From Treponema sp. (lineage in GTDB: Bacteria > Spirochaetota > Spirochaetia > Treponematales > Treponemataceae), in assembly GCF_017430385.1 (NCBI RefSeq), contig NZ_JAFRNB010000131.1:1-64000 (forward strand): DNA of 64,000 nt, read 5' to 3'. The translations under genes were made by a program, and so were the position numbers. The notes under the pieces are model-generated. The model saw only the letters and a program-made list of their open reading frames with translations, was not told the DNA's origin and searched no databases. This document shows positions 33,202-41,579 of the stretch, piece by piece (position 1 is the first letter of the stretch; every line of letters starts with the position of its first letter).

Positions 33202-35261
33202 TATTCTGCCTCCTTTGACTCTGGCTGAGCAACCTCTTGGGTTACGGCTGCTGCCGCCAAATCCTCGCAATGCTCATGCGCCTTGATAATGTCATTGAAT
33301 TCTTTTGAATCCATTGTCTCAACTTCAATCAGACGGTTTGCAATATATTCAAGCAAATCTTTTTTGCTTCTGAGGAGAGCAAGTACATGCTCGTAACGCT
33401 CATTCATTATCCGGGCAATTTCCTCATCGATGAAGTTCTGGGTTGCCTCACTGAATTCGCGGACAAGATTTGGCTCGCCGCCACGATTTCCGAGAACGCC
33501 TTTGCCCAAAGTCATATTCTTGAATTTGTCGCTCATTCCGTAATCGGTAATCATGCGCTTGATGATGTCAGTTGCCTGCGCGATGTCGTTAGAAGCACCT
33601 GTAGAAATATCACCGAGCACGATTTCTTCTGCGGCACGACCGCCAAGTGAAGAATCAACCTCGTTAATCATATCCTTGCGGGTCAAGAAATTCTTTTCTT
33701 CTTTTTCTTCACGGAACTGAGTAAAGCCTCCGACACCGTGAGAGCGCGGAACGACAGTGATTTTATTAACCGGCGTGTGATCAGGAGTGAAAGCTGCGAC
33801 CAGAGCATGGCCAGTCTCATGAACTGCGACAAGCCGGATTTCTTTTTCGTTGTCTTTTCGGCTCTTCTTTTTAAGACCAATGCTGACCTTATCAATTGCC
33901 TCGTTGAAATCAGTCATTGAAACCTTGTCATGACCATTTCGTACAGCAAGAAGAGCTGCCTCGTTGACGACATTCGCCAAATCTGCACCTGCAAAACCTA
34001 CAGTTCCATGTGCCAGAGACTCAAAATCAACAGTATCGTCAAGTTTTACATTTTTTGCATGAATTCTAAGGATTGCCTCACGGCCCTTTACATCAGGTCG
34101 CTCAACAGGAACCTGTCGGTCAAAACGGCCAGGACGAAGCAAAGCCGGGTCAAGGATGTCGGCACGGTTTGTAGCGGCAAGGATAATCAATCCCTTCTCG
34201 TTGTCAAAGCCGTCCATCTCGACCAAAAGCTGGTTCAAAGTCTGCTCGCGCTCATCATTGCTTGAGAATCCATTCATTCGGCTCTTACCGATTGCATCAA
34301 TCTCATCAATAAAAATGATACAAGGAGCCTTTTCACGAGCCTGCTTAAACAAATCACGCACTCGGCTTGCACCGACACCAACGAACATTTCGACAAAATC
34401 AGAGCCGGAAATTCGGAAGAACGGAACCCCGGCCTCACCTGCAACGGCACGGGCAAGCAAAGTCTTACCTGTTCCCGGAGGTCCTACGAGGAGAACGCCT
34501 TTAGGAATCTTACCACCAATGTCAGTGTATTTTTTTGGAGATTTAAGGAAATCAACGACCTCGACAAGCTCATCCTTAGCCTCGTCAACGCCTGCGACAT
34601 CAGCAAAGCGGGTCTTTACCTTTCCTTCATCAACGGCTTTGTTTCGGCTTCCACCGCCAAAAACAGAGCCTAAGCCCCCCATTCCGCCGGTCATCTTGCG
34701 GAACATAAAGAAATAGATTGCCAGTAAAATGAGGAACGGAAGGATATTGATAAGAATCTGAACGAAAATATTAGTCTGTTTTGTGACAAATTTGTACTGA
34801 ATGCCCTTTTCATCGAGGAATTCAATGAACTTTGCCATGAGAACGCCGGTCGTCTTGTAAACCTTGCGATTTGTCGGCTGCGGCTGGTTGCGCCTCAAAA
34901 TCGGGAAAGTCCTTAGAGCAAGGCTTTCTTCGGATTCAGTCGATACGCTGAATTCTTCGGGACCATAACCAATGAAAACATTTTCGCCCATCTCAACCTG
35001 AACGATTTTTCCGTCATCAATCAGTTTTTTAAACTCAGAGAAATCGATAAGAGTCTCAGGCTTTTGCATGAGGAACATGTTCACAAATGCAAGCGCAAGG
35101 ACAACCGCGACCATGAGTGTGAAAAACGGAAATTTGAAAGGCTTTTTGTTGCGGTTCTGATCGTCATCACCACTGTCAGGGTCTAATTTAAAAAAATTGT
35201 ACGGATCTTTGTCGAAATTCTTTTTTTCTTCGTCTTTTTTTGTTTCGTTAGTATCTGCCAT
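33201..35261 (-). CDS. ftsH: ATP-dependent zinc metalloprotease FtsH
   Basis: FtsH is a membrane-anchored hexameric AAA+ protease. From ATG 35261 it has 686 residues: two transmembrane segments (about 37-57 and 150-170) around a periplasmic domain, the AAA core with GPPGTGKT and the Walker [12 protein letters not shown], the SRH region, then the zinc motif [11 protein letters not shown] short Gln/Glu-rich tail follows. A TTG four codons upstream is an alternative start. TATAAT at 35288-35293 may be its -10 box. It heads the run to lolA-like, RodZ-like, rimO and the helicase. Confidence 0.97.
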   Translation of the reverse strand: MADTNETKKDEEKKNFDKDPYNFFKLDPDSGDDDQNRNKKPFKFPFFTLMVAVVLALAFVNMFLMQKPETLIDFSEFKKLIDDGKIVQVEMGENVFIGYGPEEFSVSTESEESLALRTFPILRRNQPQPTNRKVYKTTGVLMAKFIEFLDEKGIQYKFVTKQTNIFVQILINILPFLILLAIYFFMFRKMTGGMGGLGSVFGGGSRNKAVDEGKVKTRFADVAGVDEAKDELVEVVDFLKSPKKYTDIGGKIPKGVLLVGPPGTGKTLLARAVAGEAGVPFFRISGSDFVEMFVGVGASRVRDLFKQAREKAPCIIFIDEIDAIGKSRMNGFSSNDEREQTLNQLLVEMDGFDNEKGLIILAATNRADILDPALLRPGRFDRQVPVERPDVKGREAILRIHAKNVKLDDTVDFESLAHGTVGFAGADLANVVNEAALLAVRNGHDKVSMTDFNEAIDKVSIGLKKKSRKDNEKEIRLVAVHETGHALVAAFTPDHTPVNKITVVPRSHGVGGFTQFREEKEEKNFLTRKDMINEVDSSLGGRAAEEIVLGDISTGASNDIAQATDIIKRMITDYGMSDKFKNMTLGKGVLGNRGGEPNLVREFSEATQNFIDEEIARIMNERYEHVLALLRSKKDLLEYIANRLIEVETMDSKEFNDIIKAHEHCEDLAAAAVTQEVAQPESKEAE

Positions 35262-35287
35262 TAGTTTTCTCAAATATAAAATATGCT

Positions 35288-35293
35288 ATTATA
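35288..35293 (-). promoter_or_regulatory. Probable -10 box of ftsH
   Basis: TATAAT lies 26 nt before the ftsH ATG on the minus strand. No strong -35 hexamer is seen. Confidence 0.4.
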
Positions 35294-35332
35294 AATATAG
35301 AGAATTTTTCGCTTTTAGTGAATAGAAAAATC

Positions 35333-35359
35333 TAAACTCATTCACTTAGTTTCCGAAAA
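35333..35359 (+). promoter_or_regulatory. Sigma-28 (FliA)-type promoter of fliS
   Basis: TAAA (35333-35336), 15 nt, then TCCGAAAA (35352-35359). The FliA consensus is TAAA-N15-GCCGATAA; six of eight bases of the second element agree. The fliS ATG follows 34 nt later. Confidence 0.55.
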
Positions 35360-35393
35360 TAATAGAGAATATCTGTTTTCGGGAGGGAAAACA

Positions 35394-35834
35394 ATGGCGT
35401 TTGGAAATCCGTATGCGGCTTATCAGACAACGGCCGTAAAAACTGCAAGTCAGGGCAAACTCGTCGTAATGCTCTATCAGGGAGCTGAGAGGGAACTGAG
35501 TGCAGCACAAAAATGCTTCGGTGCCGATGATAAAATTCCTGCCTCAAAAATCGAGGATTTCGGAAAGCATGTCATGAAAGCTCAGGAAATCATCAATGAG
35601 CTTCAGGTTTCCCTGGACATGGAAAAAGGCGGCCAAATCGCGCAAAACCTTATGTCCCTCTATGTTTATTTTAACAAAGAACTCATGGACATCAGCATCA
35701 AACAGGACAAAAGCAAACTCCGCCAAATCCTCAGCATGATTAAGGATTTAGGCACGGCTTGGGAATCTGCGGCACAAAATACGGCAGCAGATTCAGTTCC
35801 GCAGGCACAGAGAACGCTCAATATCACGGGCTAA
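35394..35834 (+). CDS. fliS: Flagellar secretion chaperone FliS
   Basis: FliS binds the C-terminus of flagellin in the cytoplasm and keeps it unfolded for export. The 146-residue protein starts with the typical NPYAAYQTTAVKTASQGKLVVMLYQGA and has the four-helix layout including LQVSLDMEKGGQIAQNLMSLYVYFNKELM. GGGAGG precedes the ATG. It is preceded by a sigma-28-like promoter and followed by a coiled-coil gene. Confidence 0.95.
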   Translation: MAFGNPYAAYQTTAVKTASQGKLVVMLYQGAERELSAAQKCFGADDKIPASKIEDFGKHVMKAQEIINELQVSLDMEKGGQIAQNLMSLYVYFNKELMDISIKQDKSKLRQILSMIKDLGTAWESAAQNTAADSVPQAQRTLNITG

Positions 35835-35855
35835 GTGCAAAATCAGGAGCAAGAT

Positions 35856-36344
35856 ATGGCTAAAGAACTTTCGAAAGAAGAATTGGACGAGAGAATCGCG
35901 ATTTTAAAAAGATTCCGCAAACTTCTTGAGCAGCAGAGGAATAAATTTCAGGAATATCTGATGGTTCTCGAAAGTCAGGAAGGAAGAATCGAAATGGAAG
36001 ACGGAGATTCAATCGCCGCCCACGCAGAGCTTGAGAATCAGATTGTAAAAAATCTTGCGAGCCTTCAGAAAGTCATCGTTCCGATGCAGGGAATGTACAA
36101 CGCAATCATGCCGGGAGTTCCTGTCGCGGATAATGCGAGCGTGGAGCAGCTTCAGCTTGACCTTGCAAACCTTCAGAAGCAGGTTCTCGCACAGAACGAG
36201 CGCAACCGAAATCTTTTGCAGGCTCAGATGGGCAAAATCAAAGCACAGCTCGGTAACATGAATCTGATGAATCCGTATCGCGGAAGAAGTTCGGTCTACG
36301 CAGAAAAAGCCGCAGTCGGAAGCACGATTGAATATAATGTTTAA
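35856..36344 (+). CDS. Coiled-coil protein next to fliS, possible flagellar chaperone
   Basis: From the ATG at 35856 (AGGAG 6 nt upstream) the product has 162 residues. It is almost wholly helical, with heptad-like stretches at about 1-60 (ELSKEELDERIAILKRFRKLLEQQRNKFQEYL) and 95-140. It begins 21 nt after fliS, so they are co-transcribed. Size, helicity and position suggest a FlgN/FliT-type chaperone, but sequence likeness alone does not prove it. Confidence 0.7.
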   Translation: MAKELSKEELDERIAILKRFRKLLEQQRNKFQEYLMVLESQEGRIEMEDGDSIAAHAELENQIVKNLASLQKVIVPMQGMYNAIMPGVPVADNASVEQLQLDLANLQKQVLAQNERNRNLLQAQMGKIKAQLGNMNLMNPYRGRSSVYAEKAAVGSTIEYNV

Positions 36345-36348
36345 GGAT

Positions 36349-36377
36349 CTACACCAAGCCCAAACAACGCGAAATCT
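36349..36377 (-). pseudogene. Remnant copy of the 3' end of the DUF2400 gene
   Basis: On the minus strand these bases read Asp-Phe-Ala-Leu-Phe-Gly-Leu-Gly-Val-Asp-Pro-stop, matching Asp-Phe-Ala-Leu-Phe-Gly-Leu-Gly-Ile-Ala near the end of the intact gene. The third codon positions differ (TTC/TTT, TTG/TTA, GGG/GGT, CTT/TTG). It lies on the far side of the three-hairpin element. Confidence 0.7.
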
Positions 36378-36471
36378 TTCGAACCGAAAATCCTTCCGTG
36401 GATTTTCGGATTCGTACGAGAATTTTTGTTCCAAAAATTCTCTCTTTGCTTTTACCTCGCCTCCTGCGAGG
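36378..36471 (+). repeat. Three-hairpin element (family 1, copy C)
   Basis: In order: TTCGAAC; CCGAAAATCC/GGATTTTCGG; linker ATTCGTAC; GAGAATTTTT/AAAAATTCTC; linker TCTTTGCTTTTAC; CCTCGC/GCGAGG with a CTCCT loop. The last hairpin and linker encode the final codons and stop of the DUF2400 protein (Ala-Ser-Gln-Glu-Ala-Arg-stop). Confidence 0.85.
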
Positions 36472-37222
36472 CTATACCCAAACCAAATAACGCAAAATCT
36501 GCCTTTGTTGGGTCGTCGGGGAAAACCTCGGCGACTTTTTTTGTCAGTTCTATCGCTGTTTTCAGGTTCGCGGATTTTGAATTAATCAGGCCAAGCTCAT
36601 TCGCCTGCTGCATGACATGAGTGTCGAGCGGCATGAGCAAGTCTTTTTTACTAAACCAAGTCCACAGCCCTAAATCCACCGGGGAATTTGTACGCACGAG
36701 CCATCGCAAAAGCATGTTCACCTTCTTAGCCGCAGAATCCTTGGAATGAGGAAGAAGCTTGCACTCAGCCGGGAAAGCCTCCGAAATCACCTGATGAAGA
36801 AAAATCTTTTGATTTTGCTGGCATGAGGATTTTTTAACTCCTTCCCATTTTTCTTTGAAATATGCCCCGATTGTCTCAGCCGACTCAAGAATCACACGCA
36901 ATCCGTCAAAGAAAAGTCTCATATCCGTATTCGTGTACATTCGATAGAAAGAAATATCATTTTCAGGGAAGAATTCGTTGTACTTTTTGGAAAGAATCCA
37001 CTCGCAGGGAGATTGCCCCGCCTCACTCAAGATTTGCTCGACATGTGAAAGGATTTGCTCGCGACGGCCAAAAGCAAGGTTCGCCGCAATAAAAGCGACC
37101 GTCTCAGATTCGCGCACACTGGAATAACGGTGCATGAACTGAGACGGATCTTTTTTGAGGAAATCGGCCGACTCATACTTCTGAGCCAGCTCGATTAATT
37201 TATTTGTTAAGGATGAATTCAA
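36452..37222 (-). CDS. TIGR02757/DUF2400 family protein
   Basis: A protein of about 256 residues (from a TTG at 37222) with the family hallmarks: DPSQFMHRYSSVRESETVAFIAANLAFGRR near the start, YRMYTNTDMRLFFDGLR, MLLRWLVRTNSPVDLGLWTWF and LDTHVMQQANELGL, then DPTKADFALFGLG. The family is widespread in Bacteroidetes and spirochaetes and its function is unknown. The start is uncertain: the frame is open up to a TTG at 37291, overlapping the OmpA-type gene by 92 nt. The last six codons come from a hairpin repeat. Confidence 0.8.
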   Translation of the reverse strand: MNSSLTNKLIELAQKYESADFLKKDPSQFMHRYSSVRESETVAFIAANLAFGRREQILSHVEQILSEAGQSPCEWILSKKYNEFFPENDISFYRMYTNTDMRLFFDGLRVILESAETIGAYFKEKWEGVKKSSCQQNQKIFLHQVISEAFPAECKLLPHSKDSAAKKVNMLLRWLVRTNSPVDLGLWTWFSKKDLLMPLDTHVMQQANELGLINSKSANLKTAIELTKKVAEVFPDDPTKADFALFGLGIASQEAR

Positions 37223-40200
37223 CTCGCCTGTTCTTCCATGCGTTGTCTTTATCACCACGGGCTGCGACAGGCTGACGACCACCGCGACCAACTGCGCTCA
37301 GGCGGCTTCCGTCAACACCGTAGCTCTTGAGCTTAGCCTTGACGAATTCCGCACGATCTTTCGAGAGCGGTTCAAGAGCGAGACCGTGCTTGTTAGTTGT
37401 CTCCTCTTCTTCGGTGCCAGTGATGCTGTTTGCGTGGCCTTCAACGGTGACTGTGTAATTCTTGAATTTGTTGAGAATCTGTGCGATTCGCTTGAGGATT
37501 CGCTCGTTGTTTGCGGCCTGCGCCTCAGTGATTCCGGCTTTCTTGACATTTCCGGCTGCATCGACGACACGAACGCCAAAGTCTGCGGCATCCTGTCGGA
37601 ATATAATAGAAGGAACTGCCATTTTGAGGACATCACCAACGCGGATTACAAGAATATCGACCTCAATTTTGCCCTCAACAGTGCTTGTCATGCCGAGAGT
37701 GTCAGTAACAGTGAATGTGTAAGGATAATCAGTAGCTGACTGGACAAGCTCGCCGTTCTTTCCGCGGCCGTCCCAAATAATTCGCTCTGTAATAGAAGAT
37801 TTTCCGCTTGTTGACCAGAATGGCTTTCCGTTCGGGTCTTTGATTGTGAACGACCAGTTCTTGAGAGGAACAACATCGTTGCCCTTAAGCTGGATGTACA
37901 AATCATCATTCTCACCATCGTTATCAGGAGAGAAATACTGAGGAGCAGTCTTTACAGTGAGCTGAGGAGGAGTGATAGAGCAGATGAACAATGAAGAATT
38001 GACATCAATCTCGTTACCCTTTGCATAAGTCATCTTGAGGTTTGCGATAAATGCACCCTCCGCAACCTTTTCTTCTGAATCAAGGCCGTTCCAGATGATT
38101 TCAGCAGGCATGTCCTTCTGGTCTTTGTCTGACCAAGACTTAACGACTTTGCCTTCTGGAGTTACGATTGAAACGCTCCAAGAATCAACTCCGTCTTTGA
38201 GTGACGGGCGAAGTGAAAGTTTCTGAGTTTCGAGGAAGTTGTCACCGTTCGGACTGAATGCGTCATGCTCGGCCGTAATGTAAGCCTTTGCCTCGCGGTT
38301 ATCAACTCTGATGTTTCCGATTTCTGCACTTCCTTTGTTTCCGGCAGCATCTTCTGCAAGGACTACGAGTTTATAAGTTCCGTCCTCAACTTTGTTTCCG
38401 GCTGAATCAGTGCCGTCCCAGACAATGCTTTCAGGAGCCTTGCCCTGCCATGTGTATGAACGCATGACCTCGTTCGCTGAATTGAGGACATTTGCAGTCC
38501 ATTTATCTTCGTTAGATGTCTGTGCAGTGACATTCAATGTATCTTTTTTGCCGTCACCGTCAGGTGAGAACAATGTGAAAGGTGTGCTCAAAGCAACGCT
38601 TGGTGCGACAGTATCGAGGATAAACAGCTGAGAAGAAGTTTTTGCCTCGCTTCCGTTTGCAGATTTTGTCGCAAGGCTTGCAAAATATTTTCCGTCCTCG
38701 CATCTTGTTCCGTCCGATTTGAGGCCGTTCCAAGAAATTGAAGAAGGAAGTGATGTTCCGCTCTGCGCCCATACAGTCTCGCCGTTTATGTCCTTGACCT
38801 CAACAGTGTATTCGTTGATTGTGCTTCCGGCTTTTACGACAGGAGAAAGTTTGACAGAAGATTTAGCTTTGTCTGTTCCTGCAGGATTGAATGCCGTCGG
38901 TGAGACAGCAAGCAAAAGCTCGGTCTTGCTTGTATCAAGGTTGATGTCGCTGACAGTTGATTCCGAAGAGTTTCCAGCCAAATCCGTTGCCGTAAGGACA
39001 TATTTGTATTTTCCGTCTGCGGCAAGTTTTCCAGAATCATCAAGACCGTTCCATTCAACTTCATCTGGAAGGAATGAACCGAAATCAAACTGGCTGACAG
39101 CATTGCCTTCCGAGTCGATGATTTTACCTGTCCAGTTTTCAACAGGAGAACCTGCATCGCTCGCGGCTGACTGGCTGATTACCATGATGTCGGAATTTCC
39201 GTCACCGTCAGGAGAGAATACGGAAGTTTTTGCCTTAACTTTTGCAAGCGGCGGAGTTTTATCAAGAGTGAATTCCGGAGATTTTACCAAATCAGGAACA
39301 TATCCATTCGAGTATTTTGCGCTTACGACAGCCTGGTACAATCCTTCTGCGGCTTCTGAACCAGAATCAGTTTTGCCGTCGAAAATGATTTTGCTCGGAG
39401 GATTGTCTTTTCCGCTGTAAGTTTTTACGGTTTTTCCGCTCTTGTCGTTGATTTTTACAGACCATTCGACAAGTTTGTTGACTGATTTTGCATCAGGAAC
39501 AGGAATTTTTACGAAGAAAGAAATCGTATCGTTGATTCCATTGCCGTTCGGAGAGAAATACTTGCTGCCAGAAATTGAAATGTTCGTAGCAGGTTTGTCG
39601 GCAGAATAAATGATGTTGGCGATTGTTGCAGGATTTGAATCATTGCCCGCACGGTCAGTTGCCGAAACTTTGTAAGTATAAACGCCGTCAGGAAGAGGGC
39701 TGCCAGAATCATCGGAGCCGTTCCACTCAAAGCTGAGCGGAGAACTTGAAGTCCATTTGTAAGTGCGGACAGCCTTGCCTGTTGCGTCGCTGAAAATACC
39801 AGTCCATGAGTCTTCCTCAGAACCGTTCTGGCGGATAGCAAGGACAGGTTTTGCGCCCTCACCGAAGATTTTTTCATTTGAAGAAGGTTGTGCAAGATCA
39901 ACCTCTGGCGGTGTATTGTCCACGATGACGACAAGTTTTTTTGTTTTTGCAGAATTGCCGTTGTCATCGGTTGCAGTAGCGTAGTAGTAATATGTTCCGT
40001 CCGGAGCAACATCACCGTCATCCATGATACCGTTCCATACGACAGAAGAAGGAACAGTTACGCCGGATTTTGGAGTGAAAAGAGCTTTCCAGAAAGTTTT
40101 GAAAGTGATTTTTGACTCTCGTTTTTCCTTGTTGCCGATTGTGCGGACAATATTGCCCTTCTCATCCTCGATGATGAAAGACCAGTCCTTGACATATCTG

Positions 40201-40340
40201 TTTTCCTTGATTTTGAAAGGAACTTCAAGGACATCCTGCTTGCCGTCGTTGTTCGGAGAAATGTAAACAGGAGATTTTTCTGAATAGGCGACTTCTGAAA
40301 CAAGAAGAACCGCCGCAAATGCAAGAATCGATTTTTTCAT
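37200..40340 (-). CDS. Large exported protein with tandem FlgD-Ig-like repeats and a C-terminal OmpA domain
   Basis: From ATG 40340 the product has 1046 residues with a signal peptide ending near VAYSEK. Then come about eight to nine Ig-like repeats of about 100 residues, each opening with an (Y/F)(F)SP(D/N)(G/N)DGxxD motif and ending in a VWNGxDDxGxxxxDGxYxYxxxAxD pattern, as in FlgD_ig domains; the SPDGDG loops could bind calcium. The C-terminal 150 residues are OmpA/MotB-like: YTVTVEGHAN and LSAVGRGGRQPVAA with NRRVEFIL, a peptidoglycan-binding fold. It lies 3 nt downstream of the UPF0164-like barrel gene. An envelope-spanning role is inferred. Confidence 0.83.
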   Translation of the reverse strand: MKKSILAFAAVLLVSEVAYSEKSPVYISPNNDGKQDVLEVPFKIKENRYVKDWSFIIEDEKGNIVRTIGNKEKRESKITFKTFWKALFTPKSGVTVPSSVVWNGIMDDGDVAPDGTYYYYATATDDNGNSAKTKKLVVIVDNTPPEVDLAQPSSNEKIFGEGAKPVLAIRQNGSEEDSWTGIFSDATGKAVRTYKWTSSSPLSFEWNGSDDSGSPLPDGVYTYKVSATDRAGNDSNPATIANIIYSADKPATNISISGSKYFSPNGNGINDTISFFVKIPVPDAKSVNKLVEWSVKINDKSGKTVKTYSGKDNPPSKIIFDGKTDSGSEAAEGLYQAVVSAKYSNGYVPDLVKSPEFTLDKTPPLAKVKAKTSVFSPDGDGNSDIMVISQSAASDAGSPVENWTGKIIDSEGNAVSQFDFGSFLPDEVEWNGLDDSGKLAADGKYKYVLTATDLAGNSSESTVSDINLDTSKTELLLAVSPTAFNPAGTDKAKSSVKLSPVVKAGSTINEYTVEVKDINGETVWAQSGTSLPSSISWNGLKSDGTRCEDGKYFASLATKSANGSEAKTSSQLFILDTVAPSVALSTPFTLFSPDGDGKKDTLNVTAQTSNEDKWTANVLNSANEVMRSYTWQGKAPESIVWDGTDSAGNKVEDGTYKLVVLAEDAAGNKGSAEIGNIRVDNREAKAYITAEHDAFSPNGDNFLETQKLSLRPSLKDGVDSWSVSIVTPEGKVVKSWSDKDQKDMPAEIIWNGLDSEEKVAEGAFIANLKMTYAKGNEIDVNSSLFICSITPPQLTVKTAPQYFSPDNDGENDDLYIQLKGNDVVPLKNWSFTIKDPNGKPFWSTSGKSSITERIIWDGRGKNGELVQSATDYPYTFTVTDTLGMTSTVEGKIEVDILVIRVGDVLKMAVPSIIFRQDAADFGVRVVDAAGNVKKAGITEAQAANNERILKRIAQILNKFKNYTVTVEGHANSITGTEEEETTNKHGLALEPLSKDRAEFVKAKLKSYGVDGSRLSAVGRGGRQPVAARGDKDNAWKNRRVEFILNK

Positions 40341-40342
40341 TT

Positions 40343-41422
40343 TTATTCTTCTCCCCACAAGATAACTTCAGGTGCTTTTCTGTCCTCAAGGCCGAGATTC
40401 ATGAGCACGCCGCCACTGACTGCATTGACATTCTTGTACATCTGCTTCCATGCTCCGGAAACTGTCATCTCGCTCTCAGCCCAGCCTTTTCGTGCGAGGT
40501 AAGAACCTTCTTTTGATTTGAACAGGAATTTGAAGCTGACTCCGACAGAAGGAAGGATATTTTTTGCATCGTAAGCGAATTCGCGGGCATCAAGCTCCCA
40601 TGAAGAAGAGACTTTAAGGAAATCCCTGAACTGGAACTGAAGGCCGGTATCAACAACGACATTCTGGAAACCAGGATAAGAAAGGTCTAAAGAAGCTCCC
40701 AGATTGAAATCCTGCTGTTTGATGAAAACTGCCGCAACGCCAGTACGGATTGTGCAGATTCCAGGCCATGCGTCAGGCTTTGTTCCATAATCTTCGTCTT
40801 TTGCAGATTTGATTCCGATAGTTTCTGTATTCGTAAAGACTTTTCCGAGATTGTTGATTGAAACACCGAAGCGCAAATCTGAGACAGGGCCGAGGTCGCC
40901 GAAATTGTAATAGGCTCCCAAAGCACCACTTGCAGACCAGTCAGATTTGGTAGCATCACCATAAAGAAGGCCGAAATTGCCTGAAATACCGACCGAAACC
41001 TGATCAGTGATATCTTTTGAGACACCGCCGGTAAAATTGAGGCTGTTCCCGACAGGCATGTCGATGAATTCAGTCCATACGCCCTGGAAAAGAAGCGTTG
41101 AAACGCACCATCGTGAAGGAATAAGCAAACCGCCGCTAATAGCACCGCCGAGTTTGTGGTCATCATCGCTGTTAGTGCTGACGAATGCAGTGCCGGCAGC
41201 ATCAAGAGTGATGCGCTGTTCCCATGCTGTCAATGCAGGGTTGTTGACTATTGAAGCCGGCGTAACGCCGAAGATTCCGCCACCACAAGCAGAATGTGCT
41301 CCAGTAATAAGCTGAGGTTCGGTAAGCCGAAGGACATTCTGACCTCCGGCTGGCGGGTTATACGCAAAAAGACCCGCGCAAATCAGGCTGGATGCAAAAA
41401 GCACACCCAAAATTTTTTTCAT
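40343..41422 (-). CDS. UPF0164/FadL-PorV-like outer-membrane protein
   Basis: From ATG 41422 (GGAGG 6 nt upstream) the protein has 359 residues and a signal peptide ending at LFAYNPP. The first part, SACGGGIFGVTPASIVNNPALTAWEQRITLDAAG, is the usual opening of FadL/PorV-type barrels and of the treponemal UPF0164 family. Amphipathic strands continue to the end. It is co-transcribed with the Ig/OmpA protein. Uptake of hydrophobic substrates or anchoring of surface proteins are both possible. Confidence 0.75.
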   Translation of the reverse strand: MKKILGVLFASSLICAGLFAYNPPAGGQNVLRLTEPQLITGAHSACGGGIFGVTPASIVNNPALTAWEQRITLDAAGTAFVSTNSDDDHKLGGAISGGLLIPSRWCVSTLLFQGVWTEFIDMPVGNSLNFTGGVSKDITDQVSVGISGNFGLLYGDATKSDWSASGALGAYYNFGDLGPVSDLRFGVSINNLGKVFTNTETIGIKSAKDEDYGTKPDAWPGICTIRTGVAAVFIKQQDFNLGASLDLSYPGFQNVVVDTGLQFQFRDFLKVSSSWELDAREFAYDAKNILPSVGVSFKFLFKSKEGSYLARKGWAESEMTVSGAWKQMYKNVNAVSGGVLMNLGLEDRKAPEVILWGEE

Positions 41423-41579
41423 ATAAATCCTCCAGAAGAAAAGCAGAAGAACCGCAAATCTTTTATAGGATAGCAAAAAAAAATATATTTGTCATTAAAC
41501 AAAACTAAATTCTATATAATTGAAATAAAATTGCATAAAGCATTTGACTTTATATCAATAATTTTGCATTATTTAAACT

